From Pseudovibrio sp. M1P-2-3 (GTDB lineage Bacteria; Pseudomonadota; Alphaproteobacteria; Rhizobiales; Stappiaceae): 64,000 bases of DNA. The first letter of the stretch is position 1. Each line of letters opens with the position of its first letter. Below the pieces are notes generated by a model. It was given only the letters and a program-made list of their open reading frames with translations. It did no database searches and had not been told where the DNA came from. Both the position numbers and the translations under genes were made by a program. This document shows, one piece after another, positions 47,239 through 55,482 of this stretch. The DNA lies in contig NZ_JARRCW010000001.1 in assembly GCF_031501865.1 (NCBI RefSeq), positions 4,539,001 through 4,603,000 of the forward strand, written 5' to 3'.

Positions 47239-48006
47239 ATGAGTGAGAGCCGTGACATGAATGTTGGAAAGCCTCCTGTTTGTTTATGTCGACGATCTTT
47301 TTTGAAATATACTGGCTTCGGTGGGGTGATGATGGGTACTCCCTCCGTTTTAGCCCAAACTAGCGGGGGAAATAGTAGTCCCGCGAATAGAAGGGGCACC
47401 CAGCCTTCAGAAGCGCAGATTATCAAACCCAAAGATGCGATCTTACAGCTGATGACGGGAAATCAGCGTTTTGTTGGCGGGCTTTCCAAACCAAGAGATT
47501 TTCTGGCACAAACAAAAGCTCTTCCCTTTAATCAAGAGCCCTTTGCTGCAGTTCTCATATGTTCCGATGCGCGGGTCTCCCCAGAAGTCATTTTTGACAC
47601 CGGGCTTGGAGAGCTGTTTGTGGTTGGCGTTGCTGGCAATATCGTGACACCTGAAGGGCTGGCCAGCCTTGAATATGCCGTTGACATTCTTGGTGTTTCA
47701 TTGATTTTTGTTTTGGGTCACACCCGTTGCGGGTCTATTGAAACGGTCATCGAAGCGGTGAAAGGGGAGAGGGAACTTCCCGGTCATATGGGCTCTTTGG
47801 TTCGTTATATCGAACCTGCCTATCAAAAAGTCCTGAAGCATGAAGGTAACCTTCTAAACAATACCATTTCCGCTAATATTCTTCTTTCAATTGAACAGTT
47901 GCCCGCATCCTCCAAGATTATTAGCCGGAATTTGAAAGAGGAAACGTTGGCGATTCACGGTGGCCTTTATGATCTGCACAGCGGTAAGGTCTCGCTGCAG
48001 GCCTAA
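47239..48006 (+). CDS. Tat-exported beta-carbonic anhydrase
   Basis: Interconverts CO2 and bicarbonate. From the ATG at 47239 it has 255 residues. Zinc ligands are Cys108 in ICSDAR, with Asp110 and Arg112 as the regulatory dyad, and His161 and Cys164 in GHTRCG. The N-terminus CLCRRSFLKYTGFGGVMM carries a twin-arginine motif followed by a hydrophobic stretch and a Ser-Val-Leu-Ala-Gln cleavage region, so the enzyme is probably periplasmic, exported folded by Tat. The frame is open to a TTG at 47173, and the ATG at 47257 is another option. No transporter gene is adjacent. Confidence 0.85.
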   Translation: MSESRDMNVGKPPVCLCRRSFLKYTGFGGVMMGTPSVLAQTSGGNSSPANRRGTQPSEAQIIKPKDAILQLMTGNQRFVGGLSKPRDFLAQTKALPFNQEPFAAVLICSDARVSPEVIFDTGLGELFVVGVAGNIVTPEGLASLEYAVDILGVSLIFVLGHTRCGSIETVIEAVKGERELPGHMGSLVRYIEPAYQKVLKHEGNLLNNTISANILLSIEQLPASSKIISRNLKEETLAIHGGLYDLHSGKVSLQA

Positions 48007-48270
48007 GGCCTGAAACCCCAGATTTAACGTACTCCAGCACCGCATGAATTTCATGCAGTGTCGGATCTGATCCCGTTCTCAACGAGAGTGGCAAGGCGGG
48101 CAGGCCAGAGCCTGCGCAGTGACTAATAAAATGTTTCTTCGGCTTTGGCATTCCACCTTGCCCGGGATTATTTTATGCGAAATACTGGGGTAACCAACAG
48201 CAGTCGAAAAATACGGTTTCCCGCAGCTGCTCGCGACTCTGGAGGGGCTCCTTGTATCCGCCGGACGTAT
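48007..48270. other. Gene-free stretch left of the IS110 element
   Basis: About 260 bp with no supported gene. Short frames on both strands (for example + 48145-48333, running into the element) show no family match. The sequence looks like mixed remnants of past insertions. Confidence 0.4.
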
Positions 48271-48282
48271 ATGGACACCCCC

Positions 48283-48526
48283 GATATGCAAGCAGTGATT
48301 TATGAAATTTTGGAAAGTGAGGTCAGGCACTGACGTATATTCGGCCTCTATTTGCGACCTTACTCCGTCGCGGGCCCCTATGGAGATCCGTCGAACCGGT
48401 CCAATTCGCTTACGCGCACTTTAAATGTGCTCCGTCCGGCAGTGGTTTTCCGGTTCTGTCTCAATGACCATTTTCCTTAGCTTCTTCGGTCCTGCTCACA
48501 TAGCTTATCAGGGAGCATTGCCATCT
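48283..48526 (-). ncRNA. Candidate bridge RNA region of the IS1111-like element
   Basis: About 245 bp of non-coding sequence between the transposase stop and the 3' inverted repeat. IS110-family elements encode a structured bridge RNA that pairs with donor and target DNA, placed in the 3' end in the IS1111 group. At least one small stem is visible (GCGCAC with GTGCTC around 48415-48431). Boundaries and loops are not resolved by eye. Confidence 0.4.
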
Positions 48527-49549
48527 TCAGCCGATAGCAGTCTCCCGATAAGATTCTTTTGTTTGCAATAAAGCCCAGACAATACGGGCCATCTTGTTGG
48601 CAAGGGCGACAGCCACCAGCATAGAAGGTTTACGGTCCAACATCCGTTGCAACCATGCCCCCTCACGGGCACCGCGCAGCTTGGCCCACCGGACCACTGC
48701 CATTGCCCCGGTAATCAGAAGGCGCCGAATATCTCTTTGTCCCATCTTGGAGGTGCGTCCCAACCGCTCCTTACCTCCACTGGAAAACTGTTTGGGAGTT
48801 AGACCGAGCCAGGCAGAAAAATCTCTTCCCTTTGTGAAGATCTCAGGTGGCGGCGCAAACGCCAGAATGGCAGATGCGGTGATCGGGCCGATACCAGGAA
48901 CTGCCATCAAACGTGTCGCAACTTCCTCCTTTTCGGTTGTTCGGTTGATAGCCTTCAGGAGCTCATCAATTTTCTCCTGCAGGCTCACAATCTGATCGAG
49001 AAGCATATGACTATAGCTCACAACCGTTTCTGGCAGGTCCTGCCCCTTTGTTTGGAGCAGTTCTCGCAATGCCTTGAGATGAACAATCCCTTTTGCTGCA
49101 AGCAGACCATGCTCTGCCAGATGCGCCCGCAAGGCATTAATCGTTTGCGTTCGCTGGCGCACAAACAGATCCCGGGTTTTGAAAGCCATACAGCCTCCCT
49201 GCTGTTCACTGCTTTTGACGGCAACAAAGCGCATGGTTGCGCGGGAGGCTGCCTCCGCAATGGCCTCAGCATCTACTGCATCATTTTTCTGCCGTTTGAC
49301 AAACGGTTTCACATAGACGGGAGGAACCAGTTTTGCCTCATGGCCGAGGCGGTTAATTTCCCGCGCCCAGTAATGAGCGGTCGCACAAGCTTCCATAGCC
49401 ACAACAGTCGGGGGCAAGCTTTCTAAAAATGGCAACAGTTTTGCTCTGGAGAGTTTTTTGCTGAAAATCGGTTTTCCACTCTTGTCGGCACCATGTGCCT
49501 GAAAAACATTCTTAGCCAGATCAAGTCCTACTATGTAAAGTTCTTTCAT
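48527..49549 (-). CDS. IS110/IS1111-family DEDD transposase
   Basis: A 340-residue transposase with the RuvC-like DEDD domain: first Asp in IVGLDLAKNVF near residue 9, Glu in VVAMEACATAHYW, and KNDAVDAEAIAEA carrying the last two Asp. The C-terminal Tnp_20-type domain begins at MAVPGIGPITASAILA and includes SAWLGLTPKQFSSGGKERLG and the catalytic Ser region near KMGQRDIRRLLITGA. It looks full length and undamaged, so the element may still move. A 7-bp hairpin (AAGTGGT/ACCACTT, 49565-49583) sits just upstream of the start. Confidence 0.93.
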   Translation of the reverse strand: MKELYIVGLDLAKNVFQAHGADKSGKPIFSKKLSRAKLLPFLESLPPTVVAMEACATAHYWAREINRLGHEAKLVPPVYVKPFVKRQKNDAVDAEAIAEAASRATMRFVAVKSSEQQGGCMAFKTRDLFVRQRTQTINALRAHLAEHGLLAAKGIVHLKALRELLQTKGQDLPETVVSYSHMLLDQIVSLQEKIDELLKAINRTTEKEEVATRLMAVPGIGPITASAILAFAPPPEIFTKGRDFSAWLGLTPKQFSSGGKERLGRTSKMGQRDIRRLLITGAMAVVRWAKLRGAREGAWLQRMLDRKPSMLVAVALANKMARIVWALLQTKESYRETAIG

Positions 49550-49621
49550 GGACGCCTCCTATACAAGTGGTCTGACACCACTTTGGCACAGTAAAGCTTG
49601 AAAGGGGGTGTCCATCCCATC

Positions 49622-49930
49622 GCATACGTTTAATCCAACCCAAATCAACAATCATATTGAAGAGCAAAAGTAAGTCGACGAAGAAGGAGATGTGCTTTCG
49701 GAATGGAGCTGTAAACTCTCTGATATTGCCGCAGCAGCATAAAGAATATCGAAAGAAATCGAACGCGCAGAGAAAAACACTTCCTTACAATAACCCCAGA
49801 GCAACTGTTCTCCCACTCTCCCTGCCAGACGTTTTATAGGTGACAGTCACCAATGCTGGCACGGCATATGCGGTCGGTCCTGCTCAACGCCGGGAGAAGC
49901 GGCAAAGGCTCATGTGGCAGCCCCCGGTTT
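49622..49930. other. Gap with no supported gene
   Basis: About 310 bp right of the IS110 element. Only short frames without family resemblance are present, plus the small palindrome GGTGACAGTCACC near 49841. The last part probably contains decayed 3' sequence of the lgt fragment. Confidence 0.4.
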
Positions 49931-49942
49931 TTGCAAGAACTT

Positions 49943-50320
49943 CTATTTGTAGACAAGCACCCGCATTCCGAAAAACAGCAGGCCCCCTTCAAGGGCGGCT
50001 TCATAAAGCTGGCTGGGGTGGCACGGCAACGGGCGGCCGGTTGGCAATACAAAGGCCCACGGCACATCGGTGACCCGACCCCACAACTCGTTGTTGATGA
50101 AGTTGGCAAGCCTGCCGAAGAACAAGCCGATCGGCGCGGCGCAGGCAATGAAGTCGAAAAAGCCCAGTGTGGAGAGCTTGCGTGAACGGCCATACAAGAT
50201 GATGGCGAGGGACAGGCCTAATAAGCCGCCGTGGAACGACATGCCCCCGTGCCAAACGGCCAGCATATCCAATGGGTTCTGCAGGTAGTAGGTAAGCGGA
50301 GTCATAACACTTTGAAGAAT
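49943..50320 (-). pseudogene. lgt: Truncated prolipoprotein diacylglyceryl transferase (lgt remnant)
   Basis: An open frame of about 120 residues matching the middle of Lgt, which attaches diacylglycerol to prolipoproteins. Visible are [21 protein letters not shown], the His-Gly-Gly core, and [20 protein letters not shown] with the essential Asn and Arg residues. The first about 80-90 residues (first membrane helices) and the last about 60 are missing. Downstream of the stop the - strand still shows faint KPGA-type similarity in other frames, so the 3' part decayed by mutation while the 5' part was cut off. A working lgt must exist elsewhere in the genome. Confidence 0.8.
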
Positions 50321-50392
50321 ATTCCTGTATTAGCAAAACACCGCTTACAATGGGACTTTATCCGGATTTGGTTCTACTCATTGGACGCCTCA

Positions 50393-53128
50393 TCAAGATG
50401 ACTCGTCAGTCTTGACGCCTGTGTAGCAGGCCTCCGAACCTTGCAAAAGAGCCTTCATTCCAATTGGTAGGGCGTACAGCATGTAGGTGTTTCGTGAGGG
50501 CTCTATGTGGTATTGGAGGTGGTTTAATTTGCCATCCACATGCACATGGTCAAAGTTCTGCTCAAAGTACGGAGAGGTAAATTCGATAAAATTTGCAGTG
50601 TTATGATCCTCAGGTATATCTGGAAGTGTCCCTTTGAACGTGTGATTGTTATCTTCGCGGTATTTGAGAGCATTCCTATGGAGCATCACCGCCGTTTCTA
50701 AGTTCCATTGGAGGTTTTCAAAGGTCTCACTATCGCAAGTCTTTTTATAGGCCTCCCGATAAAAGAGCGGCGCCATGCTTTGAGACGGAGCGGCACCTGC
50801 ATCATACGCTTTCCTTTCTACCAAGAATGAATGAATTTGCGTCATCTCCTCCAGAACAAACTCAAGGTCCAGATCCGGATATCTATCCGCCTTCAAATAA
50901 TTATAGATATTTAGAAAAGCCGATAGCTTGCGGTCCAGCTTATATGTTGCACTCAGATAAGTATTGGTAGCGTTTATAGTCCAATAATCATTGTCTAACG
51001 CCAGTTCACCGTCTTGATCAAAGAATAACGGCAAAATATCGGCGAGCCATTTTCCAATGGTTTCATCCTCCGTTACTTTATAGATGGCCAACATGGCTGC
51101 CATAGAAGGAAAAGGCGTGGTTCCAAATATTTTTGTTTTAATTGTTTCTAATTTTTCTAACCGATCCTCTTCCTCATCATAGGCATAAAACCCCGCCACC
51201 ACCGCATTTTTATAGGCCTTGATCACATCAAGACTGGCAAGGTCATCAAACAGGAAATAATCCAACGACAACGCTGTAACATCTTCTCCATCATTCACCT
51301 GTTGAGGCGTAAACACGCCTGCCTTAATCCAGTAAAAGGGGAATTTGGAATCATAGCCACTCACATACTGACCGGGGTACTTCCTCGCACAGGTTGCCCC
51401 AGAAAACTCTACTTCGTTTTCACCAAGTACACATTTCCAAGAATTGCCACCATCATGGGCAAAGCTGAAGTCACGGGAAAATCGGTTGGCTTTGCGTGCA
51501 AAATCAATGTACTTGCGGTCTCCAGAACGGGCCCAACTGTAAATGCTGTTGTGTACGATATTATACTGGGAAATACTTTGGCGGTACCACTGGGGATAGA
51601 CGTTGACCTGATTGTCTACGTTCTCCTTCATGTAGCGAAAGAAGGGGGCACGGCCATAATTGTACCATCCTTCGAGCGGGCTCCAACTGCCACGCTCCAG
51701 ATAATCATCGAACCACATTGAGTGGAGGTTCTCCAGCTCTGCATAAGTAGGAGGATGATCATCATAATCCCATCCCTCGTCGAGAGTATTGTTGCCGCCC
51801 TCCCCCTTATAAGACATGACTGGAAAAACCGCATTATCCAAATTAGTAATGTAGGTTTCATCCACTCTGGCCAAATAAGGCTCCACCAGAGTTTGGGCCA
51901 ATACATGCATGTTTTCAATCGGATTATCTTTTGAAAGGACCAAGCGAACTTTATGCGTGCGCCCCACACCCCATGCGTTGCTCAAAACATCCAAATCAGC
52001 TGCCACGGAATTGACGTCAGTGCCGGTCTGGCTGGCAACAGAATTCTTGTAAGTATCGCTAAAGCTGTTAAAAATCGTTATCGGGCTATAATCAATATAG
52101 GCAAGTTGCTCGGTTGGTTCCCAGAACTTCAAAGAGTACTGACTTTGGTCTTCGTTAAAGCTGCCGGGGGTAGAGCTACTCCCCTCCAAGCTTTTTGCCG
52201 CCTGTTCTTCAGTAATAGCCCATACGTCCACGCCATCTATAGGTCTCATCTCAAGCCCTAGTTCCGTAAATTGAACCTTTTCACGGGTGCCGATCAGCTG
52301 GTGTTCAATATCAAGGTACGGTGTATCTTTCAGAAAAGTATAGCGTACTACCGCTTTTGCAACTTCAGCATCCTCATTACCCTGTACAGGGTAATACCCC
52401 TCTCCCTTGATAACAGTTCTGAACTGGCTGTTACGCTCTACTGTCCAGTTAACTGCATTCGTGGGATGAAAACGACAGTCACTACCGCCGATCTCATCGC
52501 AAATGAGTTTATCCTTGAGATAGAAATTCGAGCTTGCATTAGTGGTTAGGAGTTCTGAACTGTCCCGACTGATCTGTGAGGGAAAGAGGGAATCGGGAGA
52601 GAGTTGAACGGCATAGACTCCATTTGAAACCGTGATTACGCCCTCACTGTCTGTGGTAACTGGCATGTTTGGACTGGCAGTGTGACTTTCCCCATCCCCA
52701 TTGAGACGTAGGGTGCACTCCGGCTTATCAGGAGACCACCGGTATTCCACCCATGCCCATCGCACATCCAAATTGGATGTGCCGTTTTGCTCCTCGGGAT
52801 TGGCCCAGACAGCTTTCTGCATTACCGCCAAATCAACGGGCTCGACATTAACGGTGCCCCCCTCCAAATTGGCAGCGGCAGAGCAGGACAGTCTAAACTT
52901 ATCCAGCGCATCCTCTTGCACCATTCCTCGTACCAGAGGTAGACCAAACCCCAGAACCTGTGCGGAAAATTGGTCCTCTGATAGATTTGGGGGAGTAACC
53001 TTGATCTTTATTTCAGAGGTTTGCGTGGAACTGGCAGCAGCTTCTCCTAAAGGCGAAGTTAGACACGCCAGTGCAATACCCATTGTGGCGCAGGCTCCCC
53101 AGTGCCCGGATTTATTGTTAGTTCGCAA
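50393..53128 (-). CDS. Large secreted PcRGLX/YetA-like protein, putative polysaccharide lyase
   Basis: A 911-residue exported protein. The signal peptide (MGIALACLTSPLGEAAA, about residues 16-32) ends at an Ala-Ala-Ala region. Next comes a domain whose opening (AQVLGFGLPLVRGMVQ, then VRWAWVEYRWS) resembles the RIFT-barrel domain of PcRGLX-type exo-rhamnogalacturonan lyases. Middle and C-terminal parts are rich in Trp, Tyr and Asp (WWYNYGRAPFF-like segments and HPPTYAELENLHSMWFDDYLERG), as in toroid plus sandwich lyases. I recognise the family only by pattern, so lyase activity is a hypothesis. TTG start at 53128 with GAGAGGT upstream. It sits amid IS remnants, suggesting transfer. Confidence 0.5.
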   Translation of the reverse strand: MRTNNKSGHWGACATMGIALACLTSPLGEAAASSTQTSEIKIKVTPPNLSEDQFSAQVLGFGLPLVRGMVQEDALDKFRLSCSAAANLEGGTVNVEPVDLAVMQKAVWANPEEQNGTSNLDVRWAWVEYRWSPDKPECTLRLNGDGESHTASPNMPVTTDSEGVITVSNGVYAVQLSPDSLFPSQISRDSSELLTTNASSNFYLKDKLICDEIGGSDCRFHPTNAVNWTVERNSQFRTVIKGEGYYPVQGNEDAEVAKAVVRYTFLKDTPYLDIEHQLIGTREKVQFTELGLEMRPIDGVDVWAITEEQAAKSLEGSSSTPGSFNEDQSQYSLKFWEPTEQLAYIDYSPITIFNSFSDTYKNSVASQTGTDVNSVAADLDVLSNAWGVGRTHKVRLVLSKDNPIENMHVLAQTLVEPYLARVDETYITNLDNAVFPVMSYKGEGGNNTLDEGWDYDDHPPTYAELENLHSMWFDDYLERGSWSPLEGWYNYGRAPFFRYMKENVDNQVNVYPQWYRQSISQYNIVHNSIYSWARSGDRKYIDFARKANRFSRDFSFAHDGGNSWKCVLGENEVEFSGATCARKYPGQYVSGYDSKFPFYWIKAGVFTPQQVNDGEDVTALSLDYFLFDDLASLDVIKAYKNAVVAGFYAYDEEEDRLEKLETIKTKIFGTTPFPSMAAMLAIYKVTEDETIGKWLADILPLFFDQDGELALDNDYWTINATNTYLSATYKLDRKLSAFLNIYNYLKADRYPDLDLEFVLEEMTQIHSFLVERKAYDAGAAPSQSMAPLFYREAYKKTCDSETFENLQWNLETAVMLHRNALKYREDNNHTFKGTLPDIPEDHNTANFIEFTSPYFEQNFDHVHVDGKLNHLQYHIEPSRNTYMLYALPIGMKALLQGSEACYTGVKTDESS

Positions 53129-53359
53129 GGAATTACCTCTCTAAATTGTAGGAATCAAAATGCTCAATCAATATAGATCAATGATTAATTGGGGGGATAA
53201 TAAGGCAGGGCACTTGGTTGATACCGGCACTTATTGCGGCAATAAAAATAAAACACCCCTCGCCAAACTCAACTCTTGCGATGTGCCCCCCCACTTTTTT
53301 ATCAGTGGCAACCAGCCTGCCTGTTTCTATGCTGCGGTATTTCATTGAAGGGAATATTT

Positions 53360-53605
53360 ATGAAAAAGCAACTGGACACCATCACACTCGGGGCTTTCGT
53401 TTGTGTTGGTTTACTTGGCGCGGGTACAGTTACACCTGCCACCGTAGCTGGCACCATAGAATACAAGGTGCCGTCTATTGACGAAGCTCGGGCGTTTTGG
53501 GAGAAGCGGAAAACCAACTGGCTCAGGTTGGAGAAAAAGAAACGCGGGTGGCATGGATATATGCCAATTTCATTACCTATGACGCCGACTGGCATTGCCA
53601 TCTAA
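53360..53605 (+). CDS. Small secreted protein of unknown function
   Basis: An 81-residue protein, divergent from the lyase candidate. The N-terminal stretch ITLGAFVCVGLLGAGTVTPATVAG (residues 8-31) looks like a signal peptide. The mature part is short and strongly basic (FWEKRKTNWLRLEKKKRGWHG) with a proline-rich end. A GAAGGGA site lies 7 bp before the ATG at 53360. No family is recognised. It could be a cationic peptide or partner of the lyase, or a chance frame. Confidence 0.45.
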   Translation: MKKQLDTITLGAFVCVGLLGAGTVTPATVAGTIEYKVPSIDEARAFWEKRKTNWLRLEKKKRGWHGYMPISLPMTPTGIAI

Positions 53606-53689
53606 GAACACGCCGCGGATTGCAAGATCTGACTTAGATGTATGGGATATCGGACCTTGCGAGTTCAAATAATATAGGCTGCGCTTAAG

Positions 53690-54340
53690 TCAAAAACACA
53701 AAGTGCGTAAGGGCGATGAGCCCGATCGCTTTGGCAGGCGCTGCAGAAGGCCATCCGGTTTTCTGGGCCGGACCGCTCCAGCTTGACAGACTGGCGGGCG
53801 CCGGGCGAAGGAGGGCACTGAGCCAGCGCGATAGGCGGATTTTGAACCAGTTTCCAACGACTTCTTTGTGCTTAAACGATCCTCGCACAGCCTACGTTCT
53901 ATGTTCACGAAAATGGGCGCCCATCGGCACCGGCCTGCTTGGTCAGCTCTTCTCCGACAAATTGGAAGCCGAACCCACGCCCTTGGCTTTTCCAGATCCC
54001 GGATTTGGCAGGCGATCGTTTCACAGGCAGCAACAAGTTTGGTAAGCGCCCCGGAATCGAGGCTCTTGGCCACTTTCATCCGTTCCGCAATGGCTTCTGG
54101 AGCTTCTCAACTGTTGAACGGACACCCAAGCCTGTTTTCAAAATCTCCAATCCATTTTGCATTCTGTTCAGCGCGGCTGGCGGACAGAGATTGACGGTAG
54201 TTTAGTTCGCGTGCGAATTCTTGCTGGCGCTTGTGTTCTCCGGCCTCAATTTGAGAGCGAATGTAGATGTTATCTTGTTTGCGTGCGGCGCGCAGCTTCG
54301 TATCCGCTGTTTTAACCCCACCTTTTCCTAACGCCGCGCT
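53690..54340 (-). pseudogene. Decayed gene of unknown function next to IS66 remnant
   Basis: On the - strand two open stretches lie in the same frame, separated only by a TGA near 54106. The upstream part reads RKQDNIYIRSQIEAGEHKRQ and AEQNAKWIGDFENRLG; the downstream part reads EAIAERMKVAKSLDSGALTK and VAACETIACQIRDLEKPRAW. Both look like charged, helical coding sequence rather than antisense noise. I do not recognise the family; a mobile-element accessory protein is possible. Its 5' end is lost at the IS66 boundary near 54370. Confidence 0.3.
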
Positions 54341-54376
54341 CCTCACATAGTCCTCCCAATTCTTGACGGAGGCCTT

Positions 54377-54799
54377 ATGACAAAGAAAGTACTGTCTAAA
54401 AACGTTAAACCCCTGACTGTGAACCGGCTTCAGGTGGTTGACGATAGTTACACACTCAGAGTTACCCGGGCGGCGCATCAACATGGCGTTTCCCGCTCGC
54501 AAATCTACCACTGGCGCCGACAGGTCAATGAACCAGATCACGTCGAAGTTGAAGATCACATAGATCAAAATGCGGCGCTGCCCAACTTTGCCGCCTTGGT
54601 ACTTCAAGAAGAGGTTGCGCAAGAGCAGGAGTTGGAAAGCATTCCGCCTGAGTATTCTGCAGATCCCATTCACTCCCCCTGTGATAAAGCGTCCCTTGGA
54701 GCCATACGGTTGAAGGTTGGACGGATTAAGCTGGATTTACCATCCAACATCCCAACACGCCGCTTGGCCGAGCTTGTTCTGGCGTTGGAGGCGGGGTGA
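54377..54799 (+). CDS. tnpA: IS66 TnpA-like protein
   Basis: A 140-residue accessory protein of IS66. The N-terminal HTH reads RVTRAAHQHGVSRSQIYHWRRQV and the C-terminal IRLKVGRIKLDLPSNIP...RLAELVLALEAG is the typical TnpA end. GGAGG at 54366-54370 precedes the ATG. Its stop overlaps the tnpB start by 4 bp, the translational coupling normal for IS66. Confidence 0.85.
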   Translation: MTKKVLSKNVKPLTVNRLQVVDDSYTLRVTRAAHQHGVSRSQIYHWRRQVNEPDHVEVEDHIDQNAALPNFAALVLQEEVAQEQELESIPPEYSADPIHSPCDKASLGAIRLKVGRIKLDLPSNIPTRRLAELVLALEAG

Positions 54800-55151
54800 T
54801 GTTGCTGCCTTCCCAGCACTTGCGGTTTCTGGTTGCCACCAAGCCGGTTGATTTTCGCAAAAGACATAATGGTCTGGCCGCTTTAGTGCAGAACGAGTTG
54901 AAACAGGATCCGTTTACCGGCACCGTTTTCATCTTTCGCTCCATGCGCGGCGACCATCTCAAATGTGTTTACTGGGATGGCACCGGACTGGTTCTGATCT
55001 ACAAACGTTTGGAGGAAAGTACCTTCTGTTGGCCGCAAATCCGTAATGGGTGGTGAACCTGTCTAACGCCCAGTTCGAAGCCCTGTTTTGCGGCCTTGAC
55101 CAGCGCAAGGTGAGAGCATTGGAAGTAAAAGCGCCGCAAGGTGTTGAATAG
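54796..55151 (+). pseudogene. tnpB: IS66 TnpB, frameshifted
   Basis: The intact part has 86 codons (MRGDHLKCVYWDGTGLVLIYKRLE is typical TnpB) and then meets a TGA at 55054. The expected C-terminus continues in another frame from about 55050: VVNLSNAQFEALFCGLDQR followed by KVRALE, ending at 55151. A single-base change near GGGTGGTGA explains this, so the gene is broken close to its end. Confidence 0.85.
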
Positions 55152-55209
55152 TCAGGAATATTTCATGAATAACCTAGGGGTAACTGGCTGTCTCTGCTAT
55201 AGTTTTGCC

Positions 55210-55482
55210 ATGCAAAATCCAGTTTCCTGTCCCAATGACATTGACATGTTAAAAGTCAAGCTTGCCGCCGCTGAACAGCGGGTAACGGCGCAGGATGCGC
55301 GTATCGAACAGCTGGAAAAACTGCTGGCAGATTACAAACGCGCCTTGTTTGGGTCAAGATCGGAAAAGATCCATCCGGACCAGGTCCAGTTGCAACTGGA
55401 AGAACTGGAAACCACAATCGCTGTCGAACAGGCGGAAGCCGAAAATGACAGCCAGCTTAAGCCGAAAGCCAACGGGTCATGA
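55210..55482 (+). pseudogene. tnpC: IS66 TnpC, N-terminal fragment
   Basis: Encodes about 90 residues: the leading coiled coil (LKVKLAAAEQRVTAQDARIEQLEKLLADYKRALFG is the usual TnpC zipper, here quoted only as a pattern, with the SRSEKIHPDQ motif after it). It ends at 55482, where the zinc-finger and DDE parts should follow. The junction falls at the antisense end of a truncated lysR. Confidence 0.8.

Larger units (their letters stand above)
48271..49615 (-). mobile_element. IS110-family element, IS1111-like group
   Basis: Perfect 12-bp inverted repeats ATGGACACCCCC (48271-48282) and GGGGGTGTCCAT (49604-49615) enclose a single DEDD transposase gene on the - strand. Inverted repeats are absent in classical IS110 but present just inside the ends in the IS1111 group, and no target duplication is evident, as expected. 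The non-coding end downstream of the transposase (48283-48526, about 245 bp) is far longer than the upstream end (about 55-70 bp). This fits the IS1111 arrangement with the bridge RNA in the 3' end. Confidence 0.75.
54377..55482 (+). mobile_element. IS66-family remnant (tnpA, tnpB, 5' part of tnpC)
   Basis: The tnpA-tnpB-tnpC order of IS66 is preserved, but tnpB carries a frameshift and tnpC stops after about 90 codons, losing its DDE domain. The right part of the element is missing and the sequence passes straight into a truncated lysR. The element cannot move by itself. Confidence 0.85.

Noticed and set aside
48145-48333. 62-codon + strand frame running into the IS110 element
   Set aside because: It spans the inverted repeat of the element, so it is a chance fusion rather than a gene.
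53620-53700. tRNA-like 3' end (GCGAGTTCAAAT)
   Set aside because: The T-arm resemblance is not matched by acceptor, D or anticodon stems; not a tRNA or a clear attachment site.
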